Assembly (NCBI GenBank): GCA_024279425.1
Contig: JAJRRO010000031.1
Span: forward strand, 1-64,000
DNA length: 64,000 nt
Source of the DNA: Bacteroidota bacterium
GTDB taxonomy: Bacteria > Bacteroidota > Bacteroidia > Flavobacteriales > Flavobacteriaceae
Direction of reading: 5' to 3'
Of this stretch, positions 27,321-37,152 are shown one piece after another. Below the pieces are notes generated by a model that was not told the origin of the DNA, ran no database searches, and saw nothing but the letters and a program-made list of their open reading frames with translations. Made by a program: the position numbers and the translations under genes. How positions within the stretch are numbered: the first letter of the stretch is position 1; each line of letters starts with the position of its first letter.

Positions 27321-28772
27321 ATGATGGGACATATTACATCCTATGAAAAAGAATTGGCTTTTCAGGCGGATAGAAGAAAGGCCACCACGGAGTTCATTAA
27401 GATAACCAGCGATCTTTGGTATGATAAATCCATAGAGATTGTTTTGTTCAAAAATCAAATCATCGATAAAAATGTGAGTGACATCATTCACCTGCATGAA
27501 TACGCTGGAGAGTTTGTACAAAAGCCCATATCAATTTTCGATTCTGTCGAAATTCTCAGAGCGATAAATGACATTAAATTGCCCCCTTCAAAATTAGATA
27601 TTGGCAAGCTTGCCTACGAATATCATTCTGACGACAATAACTTTAATGATGTAAAGGCCTTTGTGATTGATAAGCTCAACAATGCCAATGACACCAAAGA
27701 CTTTAAACCCAGAGATGTGGTATTATATGGATTTGGAAGAATCGGTAGGCTCTTGGCCAGGGAATTGATGGCCAAAACCGGCAAGGGAAATCAGTTAAGA
27801 TTAAGGGCAGTTGTTACCAGAGGTGAAATAAATGAAGACATACTTGAGAAAAGGGCGAACTTATTGCGAACAGATTCGGTTCATGGAAGATTCATGGGAA
27901 CCGTTGATACTGATGTAAAAAATAGCTCGTTGATAATCAATGGGACCACGGTACATATTATTAGTGCTTCGAAGCCAGAAGATATTGATTATACTGTATT
28001 CGGAATTAAAAACGCACTATTGATCGATAATTCAGGTGCTTTTAGAAACCAAGAACAACTGGCAAGACATTTAAAATCCAAAGGTATCTCCAGAGTTCTA
28101 TTGACCGCTCCGGGAAAAGAAGTACCGAATATTGTTCATGGTGTCAATCATTTGGAATATAACCCGGATAGCACTCAAATATTCTCGGCTGCATCATGTA
28201 CCACCAATGCCATTACTCCAATTCTTAAAGTCATTGAAGATTCCTTGGGCATAAAAAAAGGCCACTTGGAAACAATTCACGCGTATACCAACGACCAGAA
28301 CCTTGTTGACAACCTACATGGAAAATATAGACGTGGAAGGGCTGCAGCCTTGAACATGGTAATTACCGAAACCGGTGCGGGAAAAGCCGTTGTAAAAGCA
28401 CTTCCGTCTCTACATGGCAAATTAACCTCAAATGCCATTAGAGTTCCTGTACCCAATGGTTCCCTGGCGATTCTCAACCTAGAAATAAAAAATAAGACCT
28501 CTTTAGATGGTATCAATACAATTCTGAAGAAATATGCCTTGGAGGGAGATTTGGTAGAACAGATAAAATATTCATTGAGCAAAGAAATGGTGTCTTCGGA
28601 TATTGTTGGTACCTCCGCCCCGTCTATTTACGACAGCATGGCCACCATAGTTTCTGACAACGGAAAGAATATAGTCCTTTATATTTGGTACGACAATGAA
28701 TATGGTTATTCACATCAGGTAATACGCTTGGCAAAATACATTGCCAAAGTGCGAAGATTTACCTATTATTAA
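27321..28772 (+). CDS. glyceraldehyde-3-phosphate dehydrogenase, long form
   Basis: 483 residues, about 150 longer than ordinary GAPDH. The extra part is an N-terminal helical domain (about 1-125). The nucleotide-binding motif VVLYGFGRIGRLLAREL follows, then the catalytic Cys in SAASCTTNAITPIL, the helper His in HAYTNDQNLVD and WYDNEYGYSHQVIRLA at the end. It should interconvert glyceraldehyde-3-phosphate and 1,3-bisphosphoglycerate. Bacteroidota often carry this long form besides a standard one; the role of the extension is unknown to me. Confidence 0.93.
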   Translation: MMGHITSYEKELAFQADRRKATTEFIKITSDLWYDKSIEIVLFKNQIIDKNVSDIIHLHEYAGEFVQKPISIFDSVEILRAINDIKLPPSKLDIGKLAYEYHSDDNNFNDVKAFVIDKLNNANDTKDFKPRDVVLYGFGRIGRLLARELMAKTGKGNQLRLRAVVTRGEINEDILEKRANLLRTDSVHGRFMGTVDTDVKNSSLIINGTTVHIISASKPEDIDYTVFGIKNALLIDNSGAFRNQEQLARHLKSKGISRVLLTAPGKEVPNIVHGVNHLEYNPDSTQIFSAASCTTNAITPILKVIEDSLGIKKGHLETIHAYTNDQNLVDNLHGKYRRGRAAALNMVITETGAGKAVVKALPSLHGKLTSNAIRVPVPNGSLAILNLEIKNKTSLDGINTILKKYALEGDLVEQIKYSLSKEMVSSDIVGTSAPSIYDSMATIVSDNGKNIVLYIWYDNEYGYSHQVIRLAKYIAKVRRFTYY

Positions 28773-28920
28773 ATGTTAATCAACCAAAAACACCTGTGGT
28801 AAGGTGCATATATGCTGATAAATAATCATTAGGTTGCAATCGATTTTTTTTATTAATCAATAATATTGAATTACTTTAGTCCCCTCTAAATCATTAACTA
28901 GCACCTAGAATCACTTAACA

Positions 28921-29544
28921 ATGAAAGGTTTAAAAACACTATTGATTGCGTTGGCCATGTTTGCATTCAATCTCCAAAATGCACAAAACCAAGAAACTAC
29001 CAAAGAGGAATTGTCTTTGGACAAAGGGCCTATATATAGCCAATTTGAATATCTCTATAAGAAATCAGGTAATTATAGATCGGAAGGTAAAAGATATGAA
29101 GTGGTTCGCGTTATATCTTTGGATAAATTGCGTAAAAATGTATTGGATTCACTCAATGCATCCTCAAAAAAAGCTGCCGAACTGAATGCCACGATCTATG
29201 GCCATGAAGCTACCATTACATCGCTCAATAAAAAATTGGAAGAGACCACCAACAATCTGTCCGTTGTGACAAACGAAAAGGATAGCATGTCTTTTTTGGG
29301 TATTTTGGTGTCTAAAGGCACTTATAATTTTATTCTCTGGACCATTATCAGCGGGCTACTTTTGCTATTCCTGCTTTTTGTATTTAAATTTAGAAGGAGT
29401 AACACATTAACACAAGAAGCTAAAACGGCACTTTCCGAAGTTGAGATTGAATATGAGAACCACCGCCGTAGAGCTCTTGAAAGAGAACAAAAAATAAGCA
29501 GGCAATTGCAAGATGAGATAAACAAGTACAAAAAATCAAAATAA
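28921..29544 (+). CDS. coiled-coil single-pass membrane protein upstream of trmD (not a tRNA methyltransferase)
   Basis: 207 residues in this order: signal peptide (LKTLLIALAMFAFNLQNAQ), a short conserved soluble part (FEYLYKKSGNYRSEGKRYEVV), a coiled coil (about 75-120), one membrane helix (FILWTIISGLLLLFLLFVFKF) and a basic C-terminal coiled coil (EYENHRRRALEREQKISRQL). No SAM-binding or SPOUT motif is present. I recall that close relatives are often labelled tRNA (guanine-N1)-methyltransferase merely because they sit before trmD. Real function unknown; the architecture suggests a scaffold linking envelope and cytoplasm. Confidence 0.8.
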   Translation: MKGLKTLLIALAMFAFNLQNAQNQETTKEELSLDKGPIYSQFEYLYKKSGNYRSEGKRYEVVRVISLDKLRKNVLDSLNASSKKAAELNATIYGHEATITSLNKKLEETTNNLSVVTNEKDSMSFLGILVSKGTYNFILWTIISGLLLLFLLFVFKFRRSNTLTQEAKTALSEVEIEYENHRRRALEREQKISRQLQDEINKYKKSK

Positions 29545-29570
29545 AAAAAAGCTCCATCTGAAGCTTTTTT
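29545..29570 (+). terminator. terminator after the coiled-coil membrane protein
   Basis: AAAAAAGCT, a loop CCATCTGA, then AGCTTTTTT, directly at the end of the gene. The A-run before and T-run after make it potentially active in both directions. Confidence 0.75.
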
Positions 29571-29595
29571 ATCACTTCTTCCAAACCATGATAAA

Positions 29596-29708
29596 GATAA
29601 AGGTTTGGCATTGGAAACCGCAGTAGATAATCCGGCTCAAAATTATATGAAAAATTAGGTTGGGTAAAAGATATGGACTATTACCACTACTTTTGGGAGG
29701 CCAAATAA
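29596..29708 (+). pseudogene. C-terminal remnant of a GNAT acetyltransferase gene
   Basis: Two abutting frames read DKGLALETAVDNPAQN and [20 protein letters not shown] followed by TAA at 29706-29708. Joined, they give the classic end of a GNAT protein (LETAVDNPAQxLYEKLGW). The junction near 29643-29646 needs one extra base (a T) to restore QNLYEKLGW, so there is a one-base deletion. The N-terminal half of the gene is absent: the sequence upstream is the terminator of the previous gene. The remnant ends 20 bases before the trmD ATG. Confidence 0.65.
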
Positions 29709-29728
29709 TCAAGAAAATACAACCATCA

Positions 29729-30406
29729 ATGAGAATTGACATTATTACCGTTCTACCGGAATTGTTAAAAAGTCCATTTGAGGCATCGATCATGAAAAGG
29801 TCCATTGAAAAAGGCTTGGTCGAAGTCTACATGCATAATCTAAGGGATTATACAGACAAAAGCTACAATCAAGTCGATGATTACCAATTTGGAGGAGGGG
29901 CTGGAATGGTTTTGATGATAGAACCCATTGATAAATGTATATCTGGTTTACTGGCCGATCGCACTTATGACGAAGTTATTTATATGTCCCCAGATGCCCA
30001 CACTCTAGATCAAAAAATGGCAAATAGCTTATCGTTGGTTGAAAATATAATAATTCTGTGCGGTCATTACAAAGGGGTTGATCAAAGGGTTCGGGATGCA
30101 TACATTACAAAAGAAATCTCCGTTGGCGATTATGTTCTATCTGGTGGTGAACTTGCAGCTGCTATTTTGTGTGATTCTATAATACGGTTGATCCCTGGTG
30201 TGCTGAACAATGAGACCTCAGCCCTTACAGATACTTTTCAGGATAACCTTTTAGCTCCCCCGGTGTATACCAGACCATCTGAATATAAAGGCATGAAGGT
30301 CCCTGATATACTTTTAAGTGGTAATTTTCCGGAAATTGAAAAATGGCGCGAAGAGGAAGCTTATAAACGGACCGAGGAACTGCGTCCTGATCTATTGAAG
30401 AAATAA
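29729..30406 (+). CDS. trmD: tRNA (guanine-N1)-methyltransferase
   Basis: 225 residues. TrmD methylates G37 next to the anticodon and prevents frameshifting. It has the SPOUT knot signatures [44 protein letters not shown] and [14 protein letters not shown], all intact. A longer frame reaches 29660 but runs through the GNAT remnant; [12 protein letters not shown] at 29729 is the usual start. It is followed by rplS, an association common in bacteria, although here rplS has its own strong promoter. Confidence 0.97.
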   Translation: MRIDIITVLPELLKSPFEASIMKRSIEKGLVEVYMHNLRDYTDKSYNQVDDYQFGGGAGMVLMIEPIDKCISGLLADRTYDEVIYMSPDAHTLDQKMANSLSLVENIIILCGHYKGVDQRVRDAYITKEISVGDYVLSGGELAAAILCDSIIRLIPGVLNNETSALTDTFQDNLLAPPVYTRPSEYKGMKVPDILLSGNFPEIEKWREEEAYKRTEELRPDLLKK

Positions 30407-30451
30407 GGAAGCCCAGAAGTATCCCGTTTTAATGAAAAAATAAAAAAAATG

Positions 30452-30482
30452 CTTGCGGATTCTATTTTATGCGCTATTTTTG
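30452..30482 (+). promoter_or_regulatory. promoter of rplS
   Basis: CTTG at 30452-30455, exactly 19 bases, then TATTTTTG at 30475-30482, a perfect -7 and near-perfect -33 for the Bacteroidota primary sigma factor. Transcription should begin near 30488. Confidence 0.75.
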
Positions 30483-30487
30483 CACAC

Positions 30488-30549
30488 TGTTAAATTAACC
30501 TCTGACGAAAATCGTGAATGTTGATTGCTTATAATCATAAATCAAAGTA
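30488..30549 (+). promoter_or_regulatory. candidate L19 leader RNA
   Basis: The 62-base leader of rplS holds two simple hairpins: ACGA-AAA-TCGT (30505-30515) and TTGATT...AATCAA (30521-30545), the second ending five bases before the ATG, where it could cover the ribosome-binding region. Ribosomal protein genes often have autoregulatory leaders, and I recall a proposed L19 leader motif in Flavobacteria. Whether this is that motif cannot be settled from one sequence. Confidence 0.4.
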
Positions 30550-30900
30550 ATGGAATCATTAATCAATTTCGTAGAAAACGAGTTTATCTCAAAAAAAGAA
30601 TTTCCTGATTTTTCTGCAGGAGATACAATTACGGTTTACTATGAAATCAAGGAAGGTGAGAAGACACGTACACAGTTTTTTAAAGGTGTGGTCATTCAAC
30701 GAAGAGGTTCAGGTGCAACCGAAACCTTTACAATACGTAAAATGTCTGGTACAGTAGGTGTTGAGCGTATATTCCCGATCAATATGCCAGCTTTGCAAAA
30801 GGTTGAGGTCAATAAAAGAGGTAAAGTACGTAGAGCAAGAATTTACTACTTCAGAGGTCTTACTGGTAAAAAAGCTAGAATCAAGGAGATACGTTCGTAA
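30550..30900 (+). CDS. rplS: 50S ribosomal protein L19
   Basis: 116 residues, normal length. It lies at the 30S-50S interface. FPDFSAGDTITVYYEIKEG, FKGVVIQRRGSG, FTIRKMSGTVGVERIFPIN and KRGKVRRARIYYFRGLTGKKARIKE are the L19 signature segments. The gene is bounded by its own promoter and a strong terminator, so it forms a single-gene unit although trmD lies just upstream. Confidence 0.99.
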   Translation: MESLINFVENEFISKKEFPDFSAGDTITVYYEIKEGEKTRTQFFKGVVIQRRGSGATETFTIRKMSGTVGVERIFPINMPALQKVEVNKRGKVRRARIYYFRGLTGKKARIKEIRS

Positions 30901-30920
30901 AACCTTAGCGAAAATATCAT

Positions 30921-30955
30921 AAAAAAGCATCCTGTACATATGGATGCTTTTTTTT
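30921..30955 (+). terminator. terminator of rplS
   Basis: AAAAAAGCATCC pairs with GGATGCTTTTTT around the loop TGTACATAT, followed by further T residues. It begins 21 bases after the stop codon. Confidence 0.85.
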
Positions 30956-31004
30956 ATGAACAATTGTTGACAACCGAAGTTCATAATATGTTGATTCTTA
31001 AATC

Positions 31005-31035
31005 TTTGTATATTCAGATTTTTTCCTTATATTTA
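31005..31035 (+). promoter_or_regulatory. promoter of the candidate RNA gene
   Basis: TTTG at 31005-31008, exactly 19 bases, then TATATTTA at 31028-31035, one mismatch (last base) from TTTG-N19-TAnnTTTG. No protein gene follows it; the next landmark is the terminator at 31413-31456. Transcription would start near 31040. Confidence 0.6.
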
Positions 31036-31039
31036 GTAC

Positions 31040-31456
31040 ATGGTTTAAGAAACGTCCTCTAGGGATAGTAGGATTAAATCGTTATAGAGTTTACGTTCTT
31101 TATATTGTTGTTCAGTCTTTTAAAAAGTTACGGTAGGATCTGATCAGACCGATATGGATTAAAACGATGAGCATATTGCCAAAAGGCTGTCGCTTTTCCG
31201 GTCAGTATGTGGGTGATTTTGCGTTAAATATAAAACCTAGGTTCTATACTTAAGATGGAAACACTAAAACAATAAGAAGAAATACAATGGAGTTGCTTGG
31301 TTGAAGGATTAAGAACAACAACGTATTTCAAACGTGGAAAGGGTTCTATGGATGCAATCAATGGTTGCGGTTTTGTTGTAAATACAAAATAAAAATCTGT
31401 AGGTCATTTCTAAAAAGCCATATCAACTGTACTCGTACAATGATATGGCTTTTGTT
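31040..31456 (+). ncRNA. candidate structured non-coding RNA, about 415 bases
   Basis: The 698-base gap between rplS and icd has a promoter (31005-31035), a strong orphan terminator (31413-31456) and no sizeable ORF between them. The interval folds consistently: a long-range helix in three blocks, ATAGAG/TTCTAT (31084-31089 with 31344-31349), ACGTT/AACGT (31093-31097 with 31331-31335) and TTGTTGTTC/GAACAACAA (31105-31113 with 31313-31321); an inner arm GACCG/CGGTC (31147-31151 with 31199-31203) around the hairpin AAAAG-CTTTT; and a 3' hairpin GCAA...TTGC (31354-31368). The size is in the range of tmRNA or RNase P RNA, but I see neither family's hallmarks. Identity unknown. Confidence 0.55.
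31413..31456 (+). terminator. orphan terminator ending the candidate RNA
   Basis: A perfect 13-base stem, AAAAGCCATATCA (31413-31425) with TGATATGGCTTTT (31441-31453), and T-rich sequence after it. No protein gene ends just upstream; rplS already has its own terminator 450 bases earlier. Confidence 0.8.
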
Positions 31457-31561
31457 TGTTATAAAACCATCCTCTACCCTCTTTTTTTATCTTGACGAAA
31501 AATATACCCACCCTATACAAATTATGTATATTTTACTGGTAATTAGGAGACCATAAAATTG

Positions 31562-31569
31562 TATATTTG
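31562..31569 (+). promoter_or_regulatory. -7 promoter element of icd
   Basis: TATATTTG, an exact TAnnTTTG match, 29 bases before the ATG. Transcription would start near 31575. The -33 position has no TTTG. Confidence 0.5.
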
Positions 31570-31598
31570 CAGCTTTAAATAAAAAACTACATTTATAG

Positions 31599-33818
<2,220 letters not shown>

Positions 33819-33840
33819 GAAAGACGCTTATAAAATATCC

Positions 33841-33873
33841 AAGACCTCTGCTTTAAAAGCAGAGGTCTTTTTG
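33841..33873 (+). terminator. terminator of icd
   Basis: AAGACCTCTGCTTT pairs with AAAGCAGAGGTCTT at full complementarity, followed by TTTG TTTT. It begins about 22 bases after the stop codon. Confidence 0.9.
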
Positions 33874-33939
33874 TTTTAAATTAATAGTAACATGTTATGG
33901 CAGAGGGTATTCTTTTTACATTTACCAAAAATTGATTTA

Positions 33940-36315
33940 ATGAATTTGCGGGTTTCCACTTTATGTATTGTCTTTCTTGCATTTTCGTTATTTGCATTCT
34001 CCCAACAAAAATTTACACTAAGCGGCACGGTTTTAGAGGTTTCAAGCAATGAGACCATGATTGGTCTCACCATTGCCTTTCCCGATTTAGGGACTGGCGT
34101 TACCACCAATGAATATGGCTTTTATTCAATTACATTGCCAGAAGGTGAATACCAAATTCAAATCAGCTATCTAGGATTTCAAAATCAAGTTCAGAAAATC
34201 AGCCTAACCGAAGATATCAAATTAAATTTTTTGATGGTTGAGGAAGTGGAGCAATTGGAAGAAGTTGTCATAACCGATAACAGCGGAGCACTAGATATTA
34301 GAAACCCTCAAATGAGTGTGAATACCTTGGCTATTGAAACTATTAAAAAGATTCCAGTAATTCTGGGCGAAGCCGATGTTATCAGGTCAATTTTATTACT
34401 ACCCGGGGTTACAAATGCCGGGGAGGGGGCCTCTGGTTATAATGTAAGGGGTGGCGCTGTAGATCAAAACCTCATTTTGCTCGATGAGGCCACAATTTTC
34501 AACTCTTCGCATCTGTTTGGTTTTTTCTCGGTATTTAATCCCGACGCTATAAAGGATATCAAACTCTATAAGGGTGGCATTCCGTCAAGGTACGGCGGAC
34601 GTGTTTCCTCTGTCTTGGATATTTTTCAAAAGGAGGGCAACAGTAAAAAATTTGGGATCAAAGGTGGTATCGGAGTTATTGCAAGCCGATTATTGGTCGA
34701 AGGGCCTATAAAAAAGGAGCAAGCTGCTTTTTTGGTTGGTGGACGGGCCTCCTATGCACATTTATTCCTCCCACTTTTCGACAATGATAACACCGTGTAT
34801 TTTTATGACCTTAACACTAAACTCAATTACAAAATCAATACCAATAACAATATTTTCCTGTCAGGTTATTTTGGGAGAGATGTATTTGGTATAAGCGATA
34901 GTTTTGTAAATACATATGGTAATGCTGTTGGCAATTTCCGTTGGAACCATTTGTTTTCAGATAAACTATTCTCTAACCTTTCTTTAATTTATTCTGACTA
35001 TTATTATGGTTTAAAACTTGACTTTGTTGGTTTTAATTGGAATTCGGGAATACAGAACTTCAATGTAAAATATGATTTAAAACATTATCTGAATGATAAA
35101 TTTCAGATCAACTACGGCATTAACACTATTTATTATCAATTTAATCCTGGGAAAATAGAACCCAGTAACCCCAACTCAGGCATTTTGGAAAAACAGTTGA
35201 CGCAAAAATATGCCAATGAATTTGCGGCCTATGTCGATGTAGCACATAACATTAGCGACGCTTTGAGTTTGGGCTATGGCCTACGCTTCAGTAGTTTTAA
35301 TCGCTTGGGACAAGACGAACTTAATGTTTATGAAAATGACAACCCTGTTGATTTTAATACAATTTTACAGATTTATCAAGAGGCCAAACCCATAAATACG
35401 ATACGGTCGGGAAGAAATAAGAGTTTGGCAAGGTTCAATAATTTAGAACCTCGCGTTTCACTATCCTATATTTTAGATCAAAAAAGTTCATTTAAAGCCA
35501 GTTATACCAGATTGGCACAGTATCTTCATCTTATTTCCAATACCAATTCCCCTACCCCCTTGGATGTTTGGACACCAAGTGGCCCTTTCATTAAACCCCA
35601 ACTTTTAGATCAATACGCCTTAGGATATTTTAAGAATATCAGTGAAGGGGAATATGCCCTTGAGACCGAAGTTTTTTATAAAGACCTTCAAAACAGAATC
35701 GATTACATCGATGGTGCCAATTTAATAGCCAACGAAGCCATTGAACAGGTTATTTTGAATGGTAAGGCCAGAGCATACGGTTTGGAATTGCTGTTGAGGA
35801 AGAACGAGGGTAGAATTCAAGGTTGGTTGGCCTATACACTTTCAAAATCTGAGCAAAAAACCCCTGGTAGGAATTTTGGGGAAACGGGGATCAACTCGGG
35901 GAAATGGTATAACACACCCTATGATAAAACACACGATTTTTCTCTGTATGCCAGTTATGAACTTAATAAGAAGTGGAGCTTCAATACCAATTTTGTATAC
36001 CAAACGGGCCAACCAACCAACTATCCCATCGGACAATTTGAGTTTCAAGGGGTGACCGTCCCTTATTACGGATTTCGCAATCAAGAACGGTTACCAAATT
36101 ATCATAGAATCGATGTATCGGCGACTATGACCCCGACGAAGAATTTGAGCAAGAAATTGAAAAGTGAATGGGTGTTTAGCATATATAATATTTACAATAG
36201 AAAAAATGCCGCCTCAATATCTTTTAGTCGAAATCAAGACACAAACATGAATGAGGCGTTAAGAACGGCCATATTCGGTATTGTGCCGGCAGTTACCTAT
36301 AATTTTAAGTTTTAG
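33940..36315 (+). CDS. TonB-dependent receptor with carboxypeptidase-like N-terminal domain
   Basis: 791 residues. After a signal peptide (LCIVFLAFSLFAFSQ) comes a CarboxypepD-regulatory-like domain (FTLSGTVLEVSSNETMIGLTI ... YLGFQNQVQ), then the plug domain (LLLPGVTNAGEGASGYNVRGG, DEATIFNSSHLFGFFSVFNPD) and a 22-strand barrel ending in YNFKF with the terminal aromatic residue. It imports a large ligand across the outer membrane with TonB energy. An upstream ATG at 33892 lies within terminator-proximal sequence; 33940 gives the proper signal peptide. It is paired with the DUF4249 lipoprotein gene 2 bases downstream, with no SusD partner. Confidence 0.93.
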   Translation: MNLRVSTLCIVFLAFSLFAFSQQKFTLSGTVLEVSSNETMIGLTIAFPDLGTGVTTNEYGFYSITLPEGEYQIQISYLGFQNQVQKISLTEDIKLNFLMVEEVEQLEEVVITDNSGALDIRNPQMSVNTLAIETIKKIPVILGEADVIRSILLLPGVTNAGEGASGYNVRGGAVDQNLILLDEATIFNSSHLFGFFSVFNPDAIKDIKLYKGGIPSRYGGRVSSVLDIFQKEGNSKKFGIKGGIGVIASRLLVEGPIKKEQAAFLVGGRASYAHLFLPLFDNDNTVYFYDLNTKLNYKINTNNNIFLSGYFGRDVFGISDSFVNTYGNAVGNFRWNHLFSDKLFSNLSLIYSDYYYGLKLDFVGFNWNSGIQNFNVKYDLKHYLNDKFQINYGINTIYYQFNPGKIEPSNPNSGILEKQLTQKYANEFAAYVDVAHNISDALSLGYGLRFSSFNRLGQDELNVYENDNPVDFNTILQIYQEAKPINTIRSGRNKSLARFNNLEPRVSLSYILDQKSSFKASYTRLAQYLHLISNTNSPTPLDVWTPSGPFIKPQLLDQYALGYFKNISEGEYALETEVFYKDLQNRIDYIDGANLIANEAIEQVILNGKARAYGLELLLRKNEGRIQGWLAYTLSKSEQKTPGRNFGETGINSGKWYNTPYDKTHDFSLYASYELNKKWSFNTNFVYQTGQPTNYPIGQFEFQGVTVPYYGFRNQERLPNYHRIDVSATMTPTKNLSKKLKSEWVFSIYNIYNRKNAASISFSRNQDTNMNEALRTAIFGIVPAVTYNFKF

Positions 36316-36317
36316 CA

Positions 36318-37127
36318 ATGAATAAATTTATAATCTATATCGTATTGGCCTTGCTCCTATTTTCGGGTTGTCAAGATGTAATTGAGGTAGAAGTGCCAAA
36401 TGATAAACCCCGATTATCAATTGATGGGCTGATACGTGTGAATGTAAATGAACCCGTGGTACAAATTAAGGTCAAGGCCACGGAAACAGCCTCTTTCTTT
36501 GAGGAAATAAGTCCTGCCCATTTATCCGAAGTATATATTGCAAATACAACCAACAATTCCCAAATAGATCTTGTTGAAGAACCTTTAGGCTCAGGAATAT
36601 ATATTTCAGAATGGCCCATTACCAATATACTTCAAGATGAATTGCAACTAACGATCATCTTCAAGGGTGAAGTCTATACGGCAAAAACATCATACATTCC
36701 CACTGTGCCGTTAGATGCCATCCATCAAGGAGATGGCACATTATTCTCTGGGGAAGAAACGGAGGTTGTACTTTCATTTACAGATGAGCCAAATCGAGAG
36801 GATTTTTATCTTTTTGATTTAGATTTCAACGAATATTTGGTTTCGGAAGACACCTTTTATCCAGGACAATCATTTGAATTTTCCTATTTTTATGAAGACG
36901 GACTTGAATCTGGTCGAGAACTCAATATAAGTATCATAGGGGTCGACGAGTCCTTTTACAACTACATGAATCAACTGATTGTTCAAAGCGGTGGAGACCA
37001 AGGACCTTTTCAAACACCTTCCGCAACCGTAAAAGGAAATATTGTAAACACCACAAATGCCGATAATTTTGCCTTAGGATACTTTGCCGTTTGCCAAACC
37101 TATACCAATATTTTTGTCATTGAATAA
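36318..37127 (+). CDS. DUF4249 family lipoprotein
   Basis: 269 residues with a lipoprotein signal (FIIYIVLALLLFSGC, Cys at about 18) followed by the DUF4249 start QDVIEVEVPNDKPRLSIDGLI. The rest is beta-rich with no catalytic motif. DUF4249 genes very often follow TonB-dependent receptors in Bacteroidota, so the product probably acts as the surface or periplasmic partner of that receptor. The transported ligand is unknown. The two genes are separated by 2 bases and must be co-transcribed. Confidence 0.88.
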   Translation: MNKFIIYIVLALLLFSGCQDVIEVEVPNDKPRLSIDGLIRVNVNEPVVQIKVKATETASFFEEISPAHLSEVYIANTTNNSQIDLVEEPLGSGIYISEWPITNILQDELQLTIIFKGEVYTAKTSYIPTVPLDAIHQGDGTLFSGEETEVVLSFTDEPNREDFYLFDLDFNEYLVSEDTFYPGQSFEFSYFYEDGLESGRELNISIIGVDESFYNYMNQLIVQSGGDQGPFQTPSATVKGNIVNTTNADNFALGYFAVCQTYTNIFVIE

Positions 37128-37152
37128 AACAATTTGCTTTTAGTGTCACAGG

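Noticed and set aside
31040-31456. tmRNA, RNase P RNA or 6S RNA identity for the candidate RNA
   Set aside because: No T-loop or tag frame for tmRNA, no GAGGAAAGTC-type conserved region for RNase P, and too long for 6S RNA. Left as unidentified.
33940-37127. Polysaccharide utilisation locus at the TonB receptor
   Set aside because: There is no SusD-like gene, glycosidase or regulator next to it. The partner is DUF4249, which points to another kind of ligand.
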